Source: Paenibacillus sp. N3.4 (lineage in GTDB: Bacteria > Bacillota > Bacilli > Paenibacillales > NBRC-103111). From it: a stretch of 64,000 bases of DNA. Shown one piece after another: positions 29,558-40,067 of the stretch. The notes under the pieces are model-generated. The model was not told the DNA's origin. It worked only from the letters and a program-made list of their open reading frames with translations, and ran no database searches. The stretch lies in NCBI RefSeq assembly GCF_008017805.1, contig NZ_VRTT01000001.1, forward strand, positions 1 through 64,000, read 5' to 3'. The first letter of the stretch is position 1, and every line of letters begins with the position of its first letter. Position numbers and translations under genes: made by a program.

Positions 29558-31009
29558 TCAAATGATGAACAAGCCTATATAATCTTGCACATCCGTTTCT
29601 TCAAAACGCTGCTGATCTAAGGAAAGCTCAACAATTTGCTCTACTTTCTTCCTTGGGAAACGAGTCAATAAACTGGATTGGAATTTTTCCGCGATTTTCG
29701 GAATTCCTTCTTCACGGCGTCTGCGATGTCCGATCGGGTATTCGCATTCGATTTTAGCGGTTTCCGTACCGTCTTTAAAATGAATCTGAACCGCGTTGGC
29801 AATGGAGCGTTTCTCCGGATCGAGATAGTCCCTGCTAAATCGTTCGTCTTCCACGACAACCATTTTGTTGCGAAGAGCGTCGATTTTCGGATTTTTTGCA
29901 ACTTCATCTTCATAATGCTCGGCCGTCAAATCTCCGAATAATAGTCCGATAGCTACCATGTACTGGAGGCAATGATCCCTGTCGGCAGGATTGTGGAGAG
30001 TCCCCTTCTTGTCGATAATCCGGATGGCAGACTCGTGTGTAGTCAGTGTAATTTGGCCGATGTCATCGATGCGGTCTTTCACCAGCTCATGCAGCTTGAA
30101 GGCGCACTCCACTGCCGTTTGCGCATGGAACTCGGCTGGGAAAGTAATTTTGAACAGCACGTTTTCCATCACATAACAATCAAGCGGCCGGGCAAGCTTT
30201 AACTCTTGACCATTAAACAACACGTCCTGGAATCCCCAAAGCTTCGCGGAAAGTCCGGTAGCGTAGCCCATTTCGCCTTTCATGGCCATTAAGCCGAGTC
30301 GTACGGCGCGGCTTGTCGCGTCGCCGGCAGCCCAAGACTTCCGGGAGCCCGTATTCGGTGCATGTCTGTAGGTACGCAAGCTGCCGCCATCCAGCCACGC
30401 ATTGGAGAGGGCGTTGATAACCTCTTCCGGGCCACCGCCTAACAATGCGGTAACAACTGCCGTTGAAGCCACTTTCACGAATAACACATGGTCCAATCCG
30501 ACACGGTTCAAGCTGTTTTCCAATGCCAGAACCCCTTGAATTTCGTGAGCTTTAATTGCAGCAGTTAGCACGTCGCGCATCTTCAGCGGCGCCTTGCCTT
30601 CGGCTACTCGATTGCGGCTTACATAATCTGCCACTGCCAAAATGCCGCCTAGATTGTCGGAAGGATGTCCCCACTCAGCCGCAAGCCAAGTATCGTTGAA
30701 ATCGAGCCAACGAATCATGGTGCCGATGTTGAATGCCCCGTGTACCGGATCGAGTTCAAATTGCGTTCCCGGCACGCGCGTGCCATTCGGCACGCTGACG
30801 CCAGGAACAATAGGCCCCAAGTGCTTCGTGCATTCCGGAAATCTCAACGCCAGCATAGCCGTTCCGAGTGAATCCATGACGACATGACGAGCGATTCGAT
30901 AGGCCTCTTTGCTGATAATTTCATGCGAAAGCGAATATTGGGCGATATCTACTAGCAACTTATCCGCTTTCTCCACCATATTTCCATGATCACCAATGAT
31001 CGAACTCAT
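29558..31009 (-). CDS. prpD: 2-methylcitrate dehydratase
   Basis: Methylcitrate cycle dehydratase of the MmgE/PrpD family, 483 aa, cytoplasmic, iron-sulfur independent. Features seen: [20 protein letters not shown] near 27-46, [25 protein letters not shown] near 106-130 and [19 protein letters not shown] near 223, all characteristic of PrpD. Corresponds to MmgE. No aconitase for the next hydration step is in this window. Confidence 0.94.
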   Translation of the reverse strand: MSSIIGDHGNMVEKADKLLVDIAQYSLSHEIISKEAYRIARHVVMDSLGTAMLALRFPECTKHLGPIVPGVSVPNGTRVPGTQFELDPVHGAFNIGTMIRWLDFNDTWLAAEWGHPSDNLGGILAVADYVSRNRVAEGKAPLKMRDVLTAAIKAHEIQGVLALENSLNRVGLDHVLFVKVASTAVVTALLGGGPEEVINALSNAWLDGGSLRTYRHAPNTGSRKSWAAGDATSRAVRLGLMAMKGEMGYATGLSAKLWGFQDVLFNGQELKLARPLDCYVMENVLFKITFPAEFHAQTAVECAFKLHELVKDRIDDIGQITLTTHESAIRIIDKKGTLHNPADRDHCLQYMVAIGLLFGDLTAEHYEDEVAKNPKIDALRNKMVVVEDERFSRDYLDPEKRSIANAVQIHFKDGTETAKIECEYPIGHRRRREEGIPKIAEKFQSSLLTRFPRKKVEQIVELSLDQQRFEETDVQDYIGLFII

Positions 31010-31042
31010 GTATCTTCCACCATTCCTTGGTTATTATAGGTA

Positions 31043-32152
31043 TTAAGGATGCAAATTGCGTGGTCCGCTGTACAGAACTCGCGGACGGAAAAGGCGATTG
31101 TTCTCATGCTGCTCGATCACATGTGCGCATACGCCAATTGTACGTGCCGCCAAGAAGACAGGTGTGAAAAGATCGATTGGAATACCGAGCAAGTAATACA
31201 CCGGGGCCGCATAGTAATCCAGATTAGGATGCAGTCCTTTTTCCCGGTACATGACTTCTTCCCCAATCAGACACATTTGATACAAATGCTCCTGGCCTTT
31301 TGCAGTTGCCAACGGTTGAAGAGCCTCTTTCATGAGAAGGGCGCGTGGATCCGGTTTTTTCATGTAAACCCTGTGCCCGAAACCCATAATGCGCTCTTTG
31401 CGTGACAGCTTACCGAGAATAAGAGGCTCCATTTTATCTACAGCTCCAGCCTCCAAGAGCATATGCATAACAGCTTCGTTTGCGCCGCCGTGCAGCGTTC
31501 CTTTAAGGGAAGCAACAGCACCTGTCAAAGCGCCGATGATATCCGCTTGTGTAGAGGCAATGACACGAGCTGCAAAAGTCGAGTTCGGCATCTCATGTTC
31601 GCTGTAGACGATAAGAGATTGGTCGAATATTTTCGCTTCCGCTTCCGTCGGCACTTGCCCTGTAATCATATACAGGAAGTTAGCACTGTACGAAAGGTCT
31701 TGACGAGGCTCAATGGGATCCTGTTTGTTTACAGCGCGGTAGCTGTCGGCGACGATTTGCGGGACCTTGGCCAGCAAACGAATCGACTTCCGGTAATTTG
31801 CCGCCCAAGACCGGTCGTCGATCTCCGTTTCCTCTCCAGCCAATGCCGAAATTCCAGTTCGCAGAACATCCATCAAGTGCGTATTTTTCGGGAGCAGTCT
31901 GAGCAGCTGAATCGTTTCTTTCGGCAAACCGGCTTCTCTCTTCAAATCTTGTTCAAGTCCCTTGTATTGCTCTTCGTTGGGCAAACTGCCATTCAACAGC
32001 AAGAAGACGATATCGAGGTAAGTCACTTTATGTGCTAATTCAATCAGGTCATAGCCACGCAGCACAATTTCTTCGTTGTCGACATCCAGAAATGAAATCC
32101 GGGTCTCGCTCGCGATCACATTTTCAAGACCGGGATAATATAATTCGCTCAT
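31043..32152 (-). CDS. prpC: 2-methylcitrate synthase / citrate synthase
   Basis: Condenses propionyl-CoA (or acetyl-CoA) with oxaloacetate, 369 aa, the short type II/methylcitrate form. The start is the ATG of MSELYYPGL, 8 bases after GAGGGAG; a GTG three codons earlier overlaps the site. Catalytic and binding segments: SLKGTLHGGANEAV (first His) near 217, MGFGHRVYMKKPDPRA near 256 and LGIPIDLFTPVFLAAR (Asp) near 327. Corresponds to MmgD. The mmg-like order and prpD/prpB next to it favour methylcitrate synthase. Confidence 0.92.
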   Translation of the reverse strand: MSELYYPGLENVIASETRISFLDVDNEEIVLRGYDLIELAHKVTYLDIVFLLLNGSLPNEEQYKGLEQDLKREAGLPKETIQLLRLLPKNTHLMDVLRTGISALAGEETEIDDRSWAANYRKSIRLLAKVPQIVADSYRAVNKQDPIEPRQDLSYSANFLYMITGQVPTEAEAKIFDQSLIVYSEHEMPNSTFAARVIASTQADIIGALTGAVASLKGTLHGGANEAVMHMLLEAGAVDKMEPLILGKLSRKERIMGFGHRVYMKKPDPRALLMKEALQPLATAKGQEHLYQMCLIGEEVMYREKGLHPNLDYYAAPVYYLLGIPIDLFTPVFLAARTIGVCAHVIEQHENNRLFRPRVLYSGPRNLHP

Positions 32153-32178
32153 TGGATCCACTCCCTCATTTAATTAAT

Positions 32179-33352
32179 GTTTTAGTCCTTTAACAAATAT
32201 CCGGAAATGACCAAACGCTGAATTTCATTCGTTCCTTCGTAAATTTGCGTAATCTTGGCATCGCGCATATACCGTTCCACAGGATATTCGCGGGTATATC
32301 CATAGCCGCCGAAAATCTGGACAGCTTCAATCGTCACGTCCATGGCGGTATCGGATGCAAATAATTTGGACATAGCGGATTGCAAACCATACGGAATCCC
32401 TTGATCCTCGCGCCATGCGGCTTGGTAAGTCAATAATCGGGCAGCTTCGATTTTCGTTGCCATATCCGCTATTTTGAATTGAATCGCTTGCAGCTTGCTA
32501 ATCGGTTTGCCAAACTGTACGCGTTCCTTCGCATAACGTGCCGCATGATCCAAGGCTCCTTGAGCAATCCCCAGCGCTTGTGCAGCAATCCCATTACGGC
32601 CTCCGTCGAGCGTCGCCATCGCAATTTTGAATCCTTCGCCCACTTGGCCCAACAAGTTTCCCTTCGGAACACGGCAATCGGTAAAAATGACTTCCGTCGT
32701 GGCGGAAGAACGAATGCCGAGCTTTTTCTCCTTTTTCCCCACAGAGAAGCCGGGGAAGCTTTTTTCCACGATAAACGCGGCAATGCCTTTATGCTTCAGC
32801 TCCGGATTGGTCTGGGCGAACACGACATAAATGTCGGCATAGCCCCCGTTCGTAACAAAAATCTTGGAACCGTTCAGGACCCATTCATCCCCTACCAGAA
32901 CAGCCGCTGTCTTCATGCCGACGGCATCTGATCCGGATCCCGGTTCCGTCAGGCAATAAGCCCCCATGCTTTTCCCTTCCGCCATTGCCCGCAAATATTT
33001 TTGCTTTTGCACCTCCGTGCCAAACTTATACACCGACCATCCGGCTAACGACGTGTTGACGGAGAGGGTCACCCCGATGGAAGCATCTACGCGGGAAAGC
33101 TCTTCGATTGCGATCACATAGCCCAAATAATCGGCCCCTGCGCCGCCGTACTTTTCCGGCCAAGGAATCCCACACAAGCCAAGCTTCGCCATCTTATGCC
33201 ATATTTCCATATCGAAGGATTCATCCTCGTCACGTTGTGCTGCAGTAGGCCCGCATTCGTTTAAAGCAAACTCGCGTACCATGTTTTGCATCATTTGATG
33301 CTCTTCAGATAATAGAAAATTCATCGTTCTCTCCCCCCTTTATGGATAGCTA
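32179..33352 (-). repeat. direct repeat copy 2 (acyl-CoA dehydrogenase, likely parent copy)
   Basis: Partner of the repeat at 27434-28606. This copy sits in the ancestral mmg position, between the hydroxyacyl-CoA dehydrogenase and methylcitrate synthase genes. The two copies bracket a 3.6-kb segment with prpC, prpD and prpB, which homologous recombination could delete or amplify. Confidence 0.85.
32182..33324 (-). CDS. mmgC: acyl-CoA dehydrogenase (MmgC)
   Basis: FAD-dependent short/branched-chain acyl-CoA dehydrogenase, 380 aa, cytoplasmic, electron donor to Etf[25 protein letters not shown] and catalytic Glu363 in [11 protein letters not shown] are conserved. It lies 15 bases after mmgB and 29 before prpC, the same order as mmgB-mmgC-mmgD in B. 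subtilis. It is almost identical to the paralogue at 27437-28579. Confidence 0.94.
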   Translation of the reverse strand: MNFLLSEEHQMMQNMVREFALNECGPTAAQRDEDESFDMEIWHKMAKLGLCGIPWPEKYGGAGADYLGYVIAIEELSRVDASIGVTLSVNTSLAGWSVYKFGTEVQKQKYLRAMAEGKSMGAYCLTEPGSGSDAVGMKTAAVLVGDEWVLNGSKIFVTNGGYADIYVVFAQTNPELKHKGIAAFIVEKSFPGFSVGKKEKKLGIRSSATTEVIFTDCRVPKGNLLGQVGEGFKIAMATLDGGRNGIAAQALGIAQGALDHAARYAKERVQFGKPISKLQAIQFKIADMATKIEAARLLTYQAAWREDQGIPYGLQSAMSKLFASDTAMDVTIEAVQIFGGYGYTREYPVERYMRDAKITQIYEGTNEIQRLVISGYLLKD

Positions 33353-34191
33353 TAAAAGCCGCGTCCGGATTTCCGTCCCAACCAGCCTGCTTTGACATAT
33401 TTGCGCAGCAGCGGACATGGGCGATATTTGGAATCGCCCAATCCTTCATGTAAAATTTCCATAATCGAAAGGCATGTGTCCAAACCGATAAAATCCGCCA
33501 GCGTTAACGGACCCATCGGGTGATTCATCCCCAGTTTCATGATTTCATCCACCGCTTCAGGCGTAGCTACGCCTTCATAGACACAATAAATCGCCTCATT
33601 GATCATCGGCAGCAGAATCCGATTGGCAACGAAACCGGGAAAGTCATGGACTTCGACCGCCGTCTTGCCCATTCTTTTCGCCAAGTCTTCTATGATGGCA
33701 TATGTTTCATCAGATGTGGCCAATCCGCGGATGACCTCAATCAGCTTCATAACCGGCACCGGATTCATAAAGTGCATGCCAATCACTTTGTCCGGACGTT
33801 TCGTGACCGCAGCGATTTCAGTAATTGGCAATGAGGAGGTATTGCTGGCCAAAATCGCATGTGGAGGGCTGATTTCATCCAGTTTTCGAAATATGTCCGA
33901 TTTAATTTGCATATTCTCAATGACCGCTTCCACAACAACATCCACGTCTTTGGCGTCAGCCAGATCCGTCGACAACGTGATTCGGCTGACAATCTCATCC
34001 ATTTCTTCTTGGCGTTTTCGCCCCTTTTCCACATCGCGAGAAAGATTTTTCTTGATGATGTTGAAACCTTTTTCCACAAACTCCGCTTTGATATCATGTA
34101 CAATGACTTGCAAGCCGGCCGTTGCTGCTACCTGGGCAATCCCGCTGCCCATTTGTCCCGCTCCGATCACCATAAGCTTTTGAATGGACAT
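33340..34191 (-). CDS. mmgB: 3-hydroxybutyryl-CoA dehydrogenase
   Basis: NAD-dependent oxidation of 3-hydroxyacyl-CoA, 283 aa from the ATG of [20 protein letters not shown] with GAGAGGAAAGC upstream (the longer open frame upstream is antisense-like noise over the thiolase end). Rossmann motif [10 protein letters not shown] near 10, catalytic His in [17 protein letters not shown] near 137-153, and the C-terminal domain [17 protein letters not shown]. It is 20 bases after the thiolase gene. Confidence 0.94.
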   Translation of the reverse strand: MSIQKLMVIGAGQMGSGIAQVAATAGLQVIVHDIKAEFVEKGFNIIKKNLSRDVEKGRKRQEEMDEIVSRITLSTDLADAKDVDVVVEAVIENMQIKSDIFRKLDEISPPHAILASNTSSLPITEIAAVTKRPDKVIGMHFMNPVPVMKLIEVIRGLATSDETYAIIEDLAKRMGKTAVEVHDFPGFVANRILLPMINEAIYCVYEGVATPEAVDEIMKLGMNHPMGPLTLADFIGLDTCLSIMEILHEGLGDSKYRPCPLLRKYVKAGWLGRKSGRGFYSYP

Positions 34192-34211
34192 GCTTTCCTC
34201 TCCCTCGTTTC

Positions 34212-35396
34212 CTAGTCTACCTGAACCAGTATCGCATCTCCTTGTGCGGCTCCGCTGCATATAGCGGCAACGCCTAATCCCCCGCCGCAGCGGCGCAGCT
34301 CGTAAATGAGAGTCATCAAAATACGCGCGCCGCTGGCGCCGATCGGATGGCCTAAAGCAATGGCGCCGCCATTGACATTCACCTTTTCCGGATCCCAACC
34401 GACTAGTTTGCCGCTGGTCAACGTGACCGAAGCAAACGCCTCATTGACTTCAAACAGTTTAATATCCTGTACGGATACCCCGGTTTTCTTTAATAACTTT
34501 TCGATGGCGAAGGCCGGAGCGGTGGCAAGATAGGGGGCTTCCAGCCCAACGGCGGCATGCCCGATGATGGTAGCGAGTGGTTGTTTCCCCAATTCTCTTG
34601 CCTTTTGTTCCGACATCAACACGAAGGCTCCAGCCCCGTCGTTCACACCCGGAGCATTCCCTGCTGTAACCGTTCCATCTTTGACAAATATGGGTGCCAA
34701 ATTGGATATAGCTTCTAAAGTCGTATCCTTCCGGGGGGCTTCATCCGTCTCGACGATGATTGGATCCCCTTTTCTTTGCGGGATCACGACCGGTACGATT
34801 TCATCCTTGAATTTCCCTTCCGCTATCGCCTGAACCGCTCTCCGATGGCTGCGGAAAGCCCAAGCATCCTGGTCCGTACGGGAAATCTCGTATTCTGCTG
34901 CAACCACGCTGCCATGAACCGCCATTTGGACTTGCCGGAAGGCGCAAGTTAATCCGTCATGAACCATGAGATCCTTTAATACCGCATCGCCCATTCGCCC
35001 GCCCCAACGACCGCTCGGCATCGCATAGGGGGTATTGCTCATACTTTCCATACCACCTGCAACGATAATGTCCGCGTCCCCGGCACGAATAATTTGATCG
35101 GCCAGCGTAACCGCACGTAAACCGGATGCGCACACCTTATTGATCGTCTCCGTGCTTACTTCCCATGGCAGGCCCGCCAAGCGCGCCGCTTGGCGGGAAG
35201 GGATTTGTCCGGCGCCGGCTTGAACGACCATTCCCATAATGACTTCATCTACCTGTGCCCCATCAACACCGGCACGGGCAACTGCCTCACGAATCGCTAT
35301 TCCGCCCAAATCGACGGCTTGCAATGGTTTCAAAGAACCTCCAAATTTTCCGAAAGGGGTTCTTGCGGCACTAACAATGACTGTTTTCGACATCAT
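34212..35396 (-). CDS. mmgA: acetyl-CoA acetyltransferase (thiolase)
   Basis: Thiolytic cleavage of 3-ketoacyl-CoA to acetyl-CoA and a shorter acyl-CoA (acetyl- or propionyl-CoA), 394 aa. Nucleophile Cys89 in [11 protein letters not shown], the GGMESMSN loop near 115, catalytic His in [11 protein letters not shown] near 352 and second Cys in [11 protein letters not shown] near 382 are present. Two adjacent ATG codons follow GGAGGACGG; either may be used. First gene of the mmg-like block. Confidence 0.94.
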   Translation of the reverse strand: MMSKTVIVSAARTPFGKFGGSLKPLQAVDLGGIAIREAVARAGVDGAQVDEVIMGMVVQAGAGQIPSRQAARLAGLPWEVSTETINKVCASGLRAVTLADQIIRAGDADIIVAGGMESMSNTPYAMPSGRWGGRMGDAVLKDLMVHDGLTCAFRQVQMAVHGSVVAAEYEISRTDQDAWAFRSHRRAVQAIAEGKFKDEIVPVVIPQRKGDPIIVETDEAPRKDTTLEAISNLAPIFVKDGTVTAGNAPGVNDGAGAFVLMSEQKARELGKQPLATIIGHAAVGLEAPYLATAPAFAIEKLLKKTGVSVQDIKLFEVNEAFASVTLTSGKLVGWDPEKVNVNGGAIALGHPIGASGARILMTLIYELRRCGGGLGVAAICSGAAQGDAILVQVD

Positions 35397-35419
35397 TGAT
35401 TCCGTCCTCCCATAAACAG

Positions 35420-37453
35420 TTATAGTGATCTTTCGACGACCTCGACAATATCCAACGTTTTGACTTGGTTTTCCACTTCTTTAGCTTTTGTGCCGTCGCT
35501 CATCATCGTCAAGCAATAAGGACAATTGCTTCCAATGGTTGTTGGGCTTAGGGTAAGGGCCTGTTCGGTACGTTCCATATTCACACGCTTCCCTTGGGTT
35601 TCTTCTATCCACATCATGCCGCCTCCGGCTCCGCAGCACATCGAATTCTCACGGTTGCGCTCCATCTCCAGCACCTGTACGCCAGGGATACTCTTCAGGA
35701 TTTGTCTCGGAATGTCATAAATATCGTTGTACCGCCCAATATAGCAAGAGTCGTGATAAGCGATCGCTTCCTTGACCTCCTTGGTCGGCTTGATGCGACC
35801 TTCCCGAATCAACTTCCAGACGAGCTCGGTGTGATGGTACACTTCCGCATCAAGTCCGAATTCAGGGTATTCGTTCTTAAAAGTGTTATACGTATGCGGG
35901 CAAATTGTCACAATCTTTTTGACATGATAATCCTGAAAGTTTGCGATGTTTTCCTTGCATAGCTGTTGGAATAGAAATTCATTGCCCATACGACGGGCGG
36001 TTTCCCCGGAATTCCTCTCTTCATTGCCCAGGATGGCAAACTTCACACCGGCTGTGTTCATGATTTTGGCAAAGGATTGGGCGACTTTCTGGCTGCGGAT
36101 ATCAAAGGATCCCATCGAGCCGACGAAGAACAAATATTCAAAATCAGGTTCCTCATCCACGGTGGGTACGTAAATATCGTCCCGTCCTTCACGCCATTTG
36201 ATCCGCTCTTTGCGGCTGATCCCCCACGGGTTGCTTTGCCGCTCGATATTTTGGAAATAGCGGCTCGCCTCATGCGGCATCTTTCCTTCCGTCAACACGA
36301 GATAACGGCGCATGTCGACAATTTTATCCACGTGTTCGTTGGCTACCGGACATTGATCTTCGCAGTTGCGGCATGTGGTGCAGGCCCATAACTCTTCTTC
36401 CGTAATAACATCGCCGATCAGATTGGTCGCATACGTTTCTACGGTGGCCGCCTGCTCCGATCGCAGAGAAAGAGAGAATGCGAAGCTCGGCACCCACGGT
36501 GTTCTCGACGTGATCACAGACCCTTTTTCCGTCAAGTGATCGCGCATTTTTACAATCAGATCCATAGGAGATAAGGTCTTGCCTGTACCGGAAGCTGGAC
36601 ACATTTGAGTGCATCGCCCGCATTCCACACAGGCATACAAATCGATTAATTGATTTTGCCGGAAATCTTCGATTTTTCCAATGCCATAAGTTTCCTGAGT
36701 TTCATCATCAAAGTCGATCGAGGTTAATTTTCCCGCCGGCTTTGTGTCTCTTAGTAAAATATTCACTGGCGCAAACAATATGTGAGCGTGCTTGGATTGC
36801 GGAACATATACCAAAAAAGATAGGAGGGTCAGTAGATGAACCCACCAGCATACATAGAACCAAATTCCGGCATTATTTGCGCTCATCCCTGCAAATAACC
36901 CCGCGATCACCGAGGAGAAAGGCGTATAGGCGCTTCCCGCCTCACCCAGCCAAATATGCTCGAAGGTAAGAGTCAGAAAAATCGACACCATCAATACGGT
37001 CAAGAATATAATGACCAGACCGGATTTCAGACCGCGCTTAAGTCGCGGCAATTTTTCAATAAAGCGGCGATAGAACGCATAGATCACCGCCAATAATACG
37101 AGGAAAGTCGTGATTTCTTGCGATACACTGAAATATCGATGAGCATTCCCGAAAGGGAGTTCAAAGCCTTTAACAAATCCTTGGAGAATCAATTCCAAAG
37201 CACCCAATTGCAAAATAAGAAATCCGTAGAACATGACGATATGCATCACACCGCTTCTGGAATCCTTCAGGAGCTTCTTTTGTCCAAATACTTGAACCAC
37301 GAAGTCATTCATCCGGTTACCGAGGTCTTTCTGCAAATCCGCCTTTTTGCCGAGTCGAATAAAGGTCACCCGGCTATAAACGATGCTGCAAAATGCAAAA
37401 AGGGCATACCCGGTTACCGCCATGAATGCCAAAAAGTGAAGTAGAGACAGCAT
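35420..37453 (-). CDS. fadF: membrane Fe-S oxidoreductase, ETF:menaquinone reductase type
   Basis: Moves electrons from reduced EtfAB to menaquinone, 677 aa, membrane bound. The N-terminal 230 residues hold about five hydrophobic helices (NarI/gamma-like). Then come two 4Fe-4S motifs, [18 protein letters not shown] near 275 and [17 protein letters not shown] near 362, and two CCG-type domains (CYIGRYND...CCGAGGG and NCPYC). This architecture matches B. subtilis FadF (YwjF). Its place directly after etfA and among two acyl-CoA dehydrogenases supports the role. It follows etfA by 11 bases. Confidence 0.88.
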   Translation of the reverse strand: MLSLLHFLAFMAVTGYALFAFCSIVYSRVTFIRLGKKADLQKDLGNRMNDFVVQVFGQKKLLKDSRSGVMHIVMFYGFLILQLGALELILQGFVKGFELPFGNAHRYFSVSQEITTFLVLLAVIYAFYRRFIEKLPRLKRGLKSGLVIIFLTVLMVSIFLTLTFEHIWLGEAGSAYTPFSSVIAGLFAGMSANNAGIWFYVCWWVHLLTLLSFLVYVPQSKHAHILFAPVNILLRDTKPAGKLTSIDFDDETQETYGIGKIEDFRQNQLIDLYACVECGRCTQMCPASGTGKTLSPMDLIVKMRDHLTEKGSVITSRTPWVPSFAFSLSLRSEQAATVETYATNLIGDVITEEELWACTTCRNCEDQCPVANEHVDKIVDMRRYLVLTEGKMPHEASRYFQNIERQSNPWGISRKERIKWREGRDDIYVPTVDEEPDFEYLFFVGSMGSFDIRSQKVAQSFAKIMNTAGVKFAILGNEERNSGETARRMGNEFLFQQLCKENIANFQDYHVKKIVTICPHTYNTFKNEYPEFGLDAEVYHHTELVWKLIREGRIKPTKEVKEAIAYHDSCYIGRYNDIYDIPRQILKSIPGVQVLEMERNRENSMCCGAGGGMMWIEETQGKRVNMERTEQALTLSPTTIGSNCPYCLTMMSDGTKAKEVENQVKTLDIVEVVERSL

Positions 37454-37464
37454 TCCTCATCCCT

Positions 37465-38445
37465 CTAATCCTTAGTATTTAACATATTTTTGAACTCTTC
37501 CGTTAAGAGAGGAATGACTTCGAATAGATCACCGACAATTCCATAGTCGGCTATTTTAAAGATCGGTGCTTCCGGATCCTTGTTGATCGCCACAATCACT
37601 TTCGCGTTTGACATTCCGGCTACATGCTGGATGGCTCCGGAAATGCCACAAGCGATATAAAGATCCGGGGTCACCACTTTGCCGGTTTGGCCAATTTGTA
37701 GAGAATAATCGCAGTATTCGGCATCGCACGCTCCGCGGGATGCACCTACTGCACCACCCAATACTTCGGCCAGCTCTCGCAATGGAGCAAAGCCTTCCGC
37801 GCTTTTCACGCCTCTTCCCCCGGATACGACAACCTTGGCTTCGGCCAGGTCCACGCCATTCGAAGCTTTTCGAACAATTTCCTTGATCGTGGTTTTTAAA
37901 TCTTTAATATCTACTGCAAAATCAACTTGGTTGGCAATACGATGAATATCCGCTTCTTTCATTGTTATATTATTCGGCCGGATGGTCGCAAGAATCGTAT
38001 TTTCAACTGACTTTTTCTTTTGGAACGCCTTTCCGGCATAAATGGGTCGGGTGAAAACAACTTCACCAGCATCCACCGATAAATCCGTAACATCGGATAC
38101 CAGACCTAATCCTACTCTAGCAGCGACACGCGGAGCCAAATCCTTCCCCAATGCAGTATGTCCAATCAAGATAACATCAGGTTGAACTGCGCTCAGCAAT
38201 TGAGTAAAAGCCTGCGTATAGGCTTCAGCTGTGTATGGATCCAATTGTTTGTTGGATACGACATACACTTGACTAGCTCCATATTGAGCCAATGAAGTCA
38301 CCTGCTGCGAGGAATGACTGCCAAAAACAGCCGCAACAATCTCTCCGCCTTCCGCTATCCGATGAGCAGCGGATAAACATTCATACGAAACCTTTCTTAC
38401 ATTTCCTTCGCGAGTCTCAGCAAAGACAAGAATCTTTTTACTCAT
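37465..38445 (-). CDS. etfA: electron transfer flavoprotein alpha subunit
   Basis: FAD-carrying subunit of ETF, 326 aa, accepts electrons from acyl-CoA dehydrogenases. The C-terminal FAD domain is clear: [13 protein letters not shown] near 208, [39 protein letters not shown] split over 233-270 and AIQHVAGM near 273. It follows etfB by 12 bases. Confidence 0.95.
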   Translation of the reverse strand: MSKKILVFAETREGNVRKVSYECLSAAHRIAEGGEIVAAVFGSHSSQQVTSLAQYGASQVYVVSNKQLDPYTAEAYTQAFTQLLSAVQPDVILIGHTALGKDLAPRVAARVGLGLVSDVTDLSVDAGEVVFTRPIYAGKAFQKKKSVENTILATIRPNNITMKEADIHRIANQVDFAVDIKDLKTTIKEIVRKASNGVDLAEAKVVVSGGRGVKSAEGFAPLRELAEVLGGAVGASRGACDAEYCDYSLQIGQTGKVVTPDLYIACGISGAIQHVAGMSNAKVIVAINKDPEAPIFKIADYGIVGDLFEVIPLLTEEFKNMLNTKD

Positions 38446-38457
38446 CTGTTCTCCCCC

Positions 38458-39225
38458 TTAGATTACCTTGGCTTCTTGATGAAGCAGTTTGACCAGTTCT
38501 TTTGCCTGATCCTGTAGGTTGCCTGCCAAGATCCGTCCTGCATCCTTGGGTTTCGGTAAATATTGATCGATAATTGTCGTCTTTGCTTTCATATCATCCG
38601 GATGCAGACCAAGCTGATTCGCATTTACTTTTTCGATTGGCTTTTTCTTGGCTTTCATGATGCCCGGAAGAGACGGATATCGGGGTTCATTCAAACCTTG
38701 CTGTGCCGTAATGAGGACAGGGAGCGACGTCTCGATGATTTCGGCATCTCCTTCTACATCCCGAACCACGGTTGCCGAGTTGCCCTCAACGGTTACTTTC
38801 GTAACGGAGGAGATGTGGGGAATCCCTAATTCCTCGGCCAAACGAATACCGACTTGCCCGGCTCCATTATCCACAGATGTATTCCCTGCTAATACAATGT
38901 CAAACGATACATGTTTGATGATCGAAGAAATCACTTTGGAAATCGTATGCTCATCTCCCGACAGGGATTCGTCATCAACCATAATCCCTTTGTCCGCTCC
39001 CATGGCCAACGCCGTTCGGACGGCACTTTCAGCCCCGGATGGACCTAGGGAAATAACGGTCACTTCCCCACCAAACCTCTCTTTCAATTGTATACCTTCC
39101 TCAACTGCATATTCGTCATAAGGATTAATAATATGGTTTAATCCCTCGGTCTGTACGAGTCCATTACTAATCGTTATTTTTTCCTCCGTATCCAGCGTTT
39201 GCTTCAAGATCACAACAATGTTCAT
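38458..39225 (-). CDS. etfB: electron transfer flavoprotein beta subunit
   Basis: AMP-binding subunit of ETF, 255 aa. NIVVILKQTLDTEEKI at the start, INPYDEYAVEEGIQLKE near 36, the AGNTSVDNGAGQVGIRLAEELG adenine-binding region near 114-135 and the recognition-loop region EPRYPSLPGIMKAKKKP near 182 are diagnostic. Strong GAAGGAGG-like site before the ATG. Confidence 0.95.
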   Translation of the reverse strand: MNIVVILKQTLDTEEKITISNGLVQTEGLNHIINPYDEYAVEEGIQLKERFGGEVTVISLGPSGAESAVRTALAMGADKGIMVDDESLSGDEHTISKVISSIIKHVSFDIVLAGNTSVDNGAGQVGIRLAEELGIPHISSVTKVTVEGNSATVVRDVEGDAEIIETSLPVLITAQQGLNEPRYPSLPGIMKAKKKPIEKVNANQLGLHPDDMKAKTTIIDQYLPKPKDAGRILAGNLQDQAKELVKLLHQEAKVI

Positions 39226-39255
39226 CCCATCTTCCTCCTTATGATCCCCATGCGC

Positions 39256-40035
39256 TTACTGGTCTTTGAATATAGGACGTCTTTTCTCAATGAAGGCTTG
39301 AATGCCTTCCTTCGTATCTTTACTTTCGAACAACTTTCCAAATAGCTCCGCTTCCCGCTGCAGCCCCTTCTCTTGCCCTTCAACGCATCCCCGCTCAACC
39401 GCAGATAATGCGGCACGAACCGTGAGCAAGCTTTTTGCAGTTATTTTCTCAGCCAAGGAAGTAACCGTTGCTTCCAATTCCTCTAAGGCTACAACCTTGG
39501 AGACCAAACCCATAAGATAAGCTTCCTCTCCGTCAATGATATCGCTTGAGAGTATGAGTTCGATTGCTTTCTCCCGATTGGTCAAGCGGGCTAGCCTTTG
39601 CGTTCCGCCGTAGCCGGGAATCAATCCTAAATTCAACTCCGGCAGCCCGATTTTGGCAGAGTATGCCGCAACCCGTACATGGCAAGCCATGGCCAGCTCC
39701 AGCCCTCCGCCTAAACAAGCTCCGTTAATCATCGCAATAACCGGTTTCGAGAGCTGCTCGATTTGTGTAAAGAGACTCTGCCCATATTTCGACAGTTCTT
39801 CTCCCTGTTGTGAACTCTCGATGGTTGTAAACTCTTTAATGTCGGCACCTGCTATAAAAAATTTCCCTTCCCCCGTCAGGATGATGACTCGAATTTTGTC
39901 ATCCTCCGCTACCCTCTCGATCATCTTGTTCAACTCTTCCAGGGTTTGGCGGTTTAATGCATTCGCCGGTGGATTGGCAATAGTGATCGTTGCAATTCGG
40001 TTTCTGACGGCTATCTTCACCTTTTGAAATTCCAT
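39256..40035 (-). CDS. enoyl-CoA hydratase
   Basis: Crotonase-fold hydratase, 259 aa, adds water to the trans-2-enoyl-CoA made by the acyl-CoA dehydrogenases. Oxyanion-hole segments FIAGADIKEF near 60-69 and GACLGGGLELAMACHVRVAA near 105-124 are present, as are the catalytic Glu region ELNLGLIPGYGGTQRLARL near 132-150. It lies between bkdB and etfB, linking keto acid oxidation with beta-oxidation. Confidence 0.93.
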   Translation of the reverse strand: MEFQKVKIAVRNRIATITIANPPANALNRQTLEELNKMIERVAEDDKIRVIILTGEGKFFIAGADIKEFTTIESSQQGEELSKYGQSLFTQIEQLSKPVIAMINGACLGGGLELAMACHVRVAAYSAKIGLPELNLGLIPGYGGTQRLARLTNREKAIELILSSDIIDGEEAYLMGLVSKVVALEELEATVTSLAEKITAKSLLTVRAALSAVERGCVEGQEKGLQREAELFGKLFESKDTKEGIQAFIEKRRPIFKDQ

Positions 40036-40067
40036 CCCGATTCCCTCCTAACCTCATTTATGTAACT

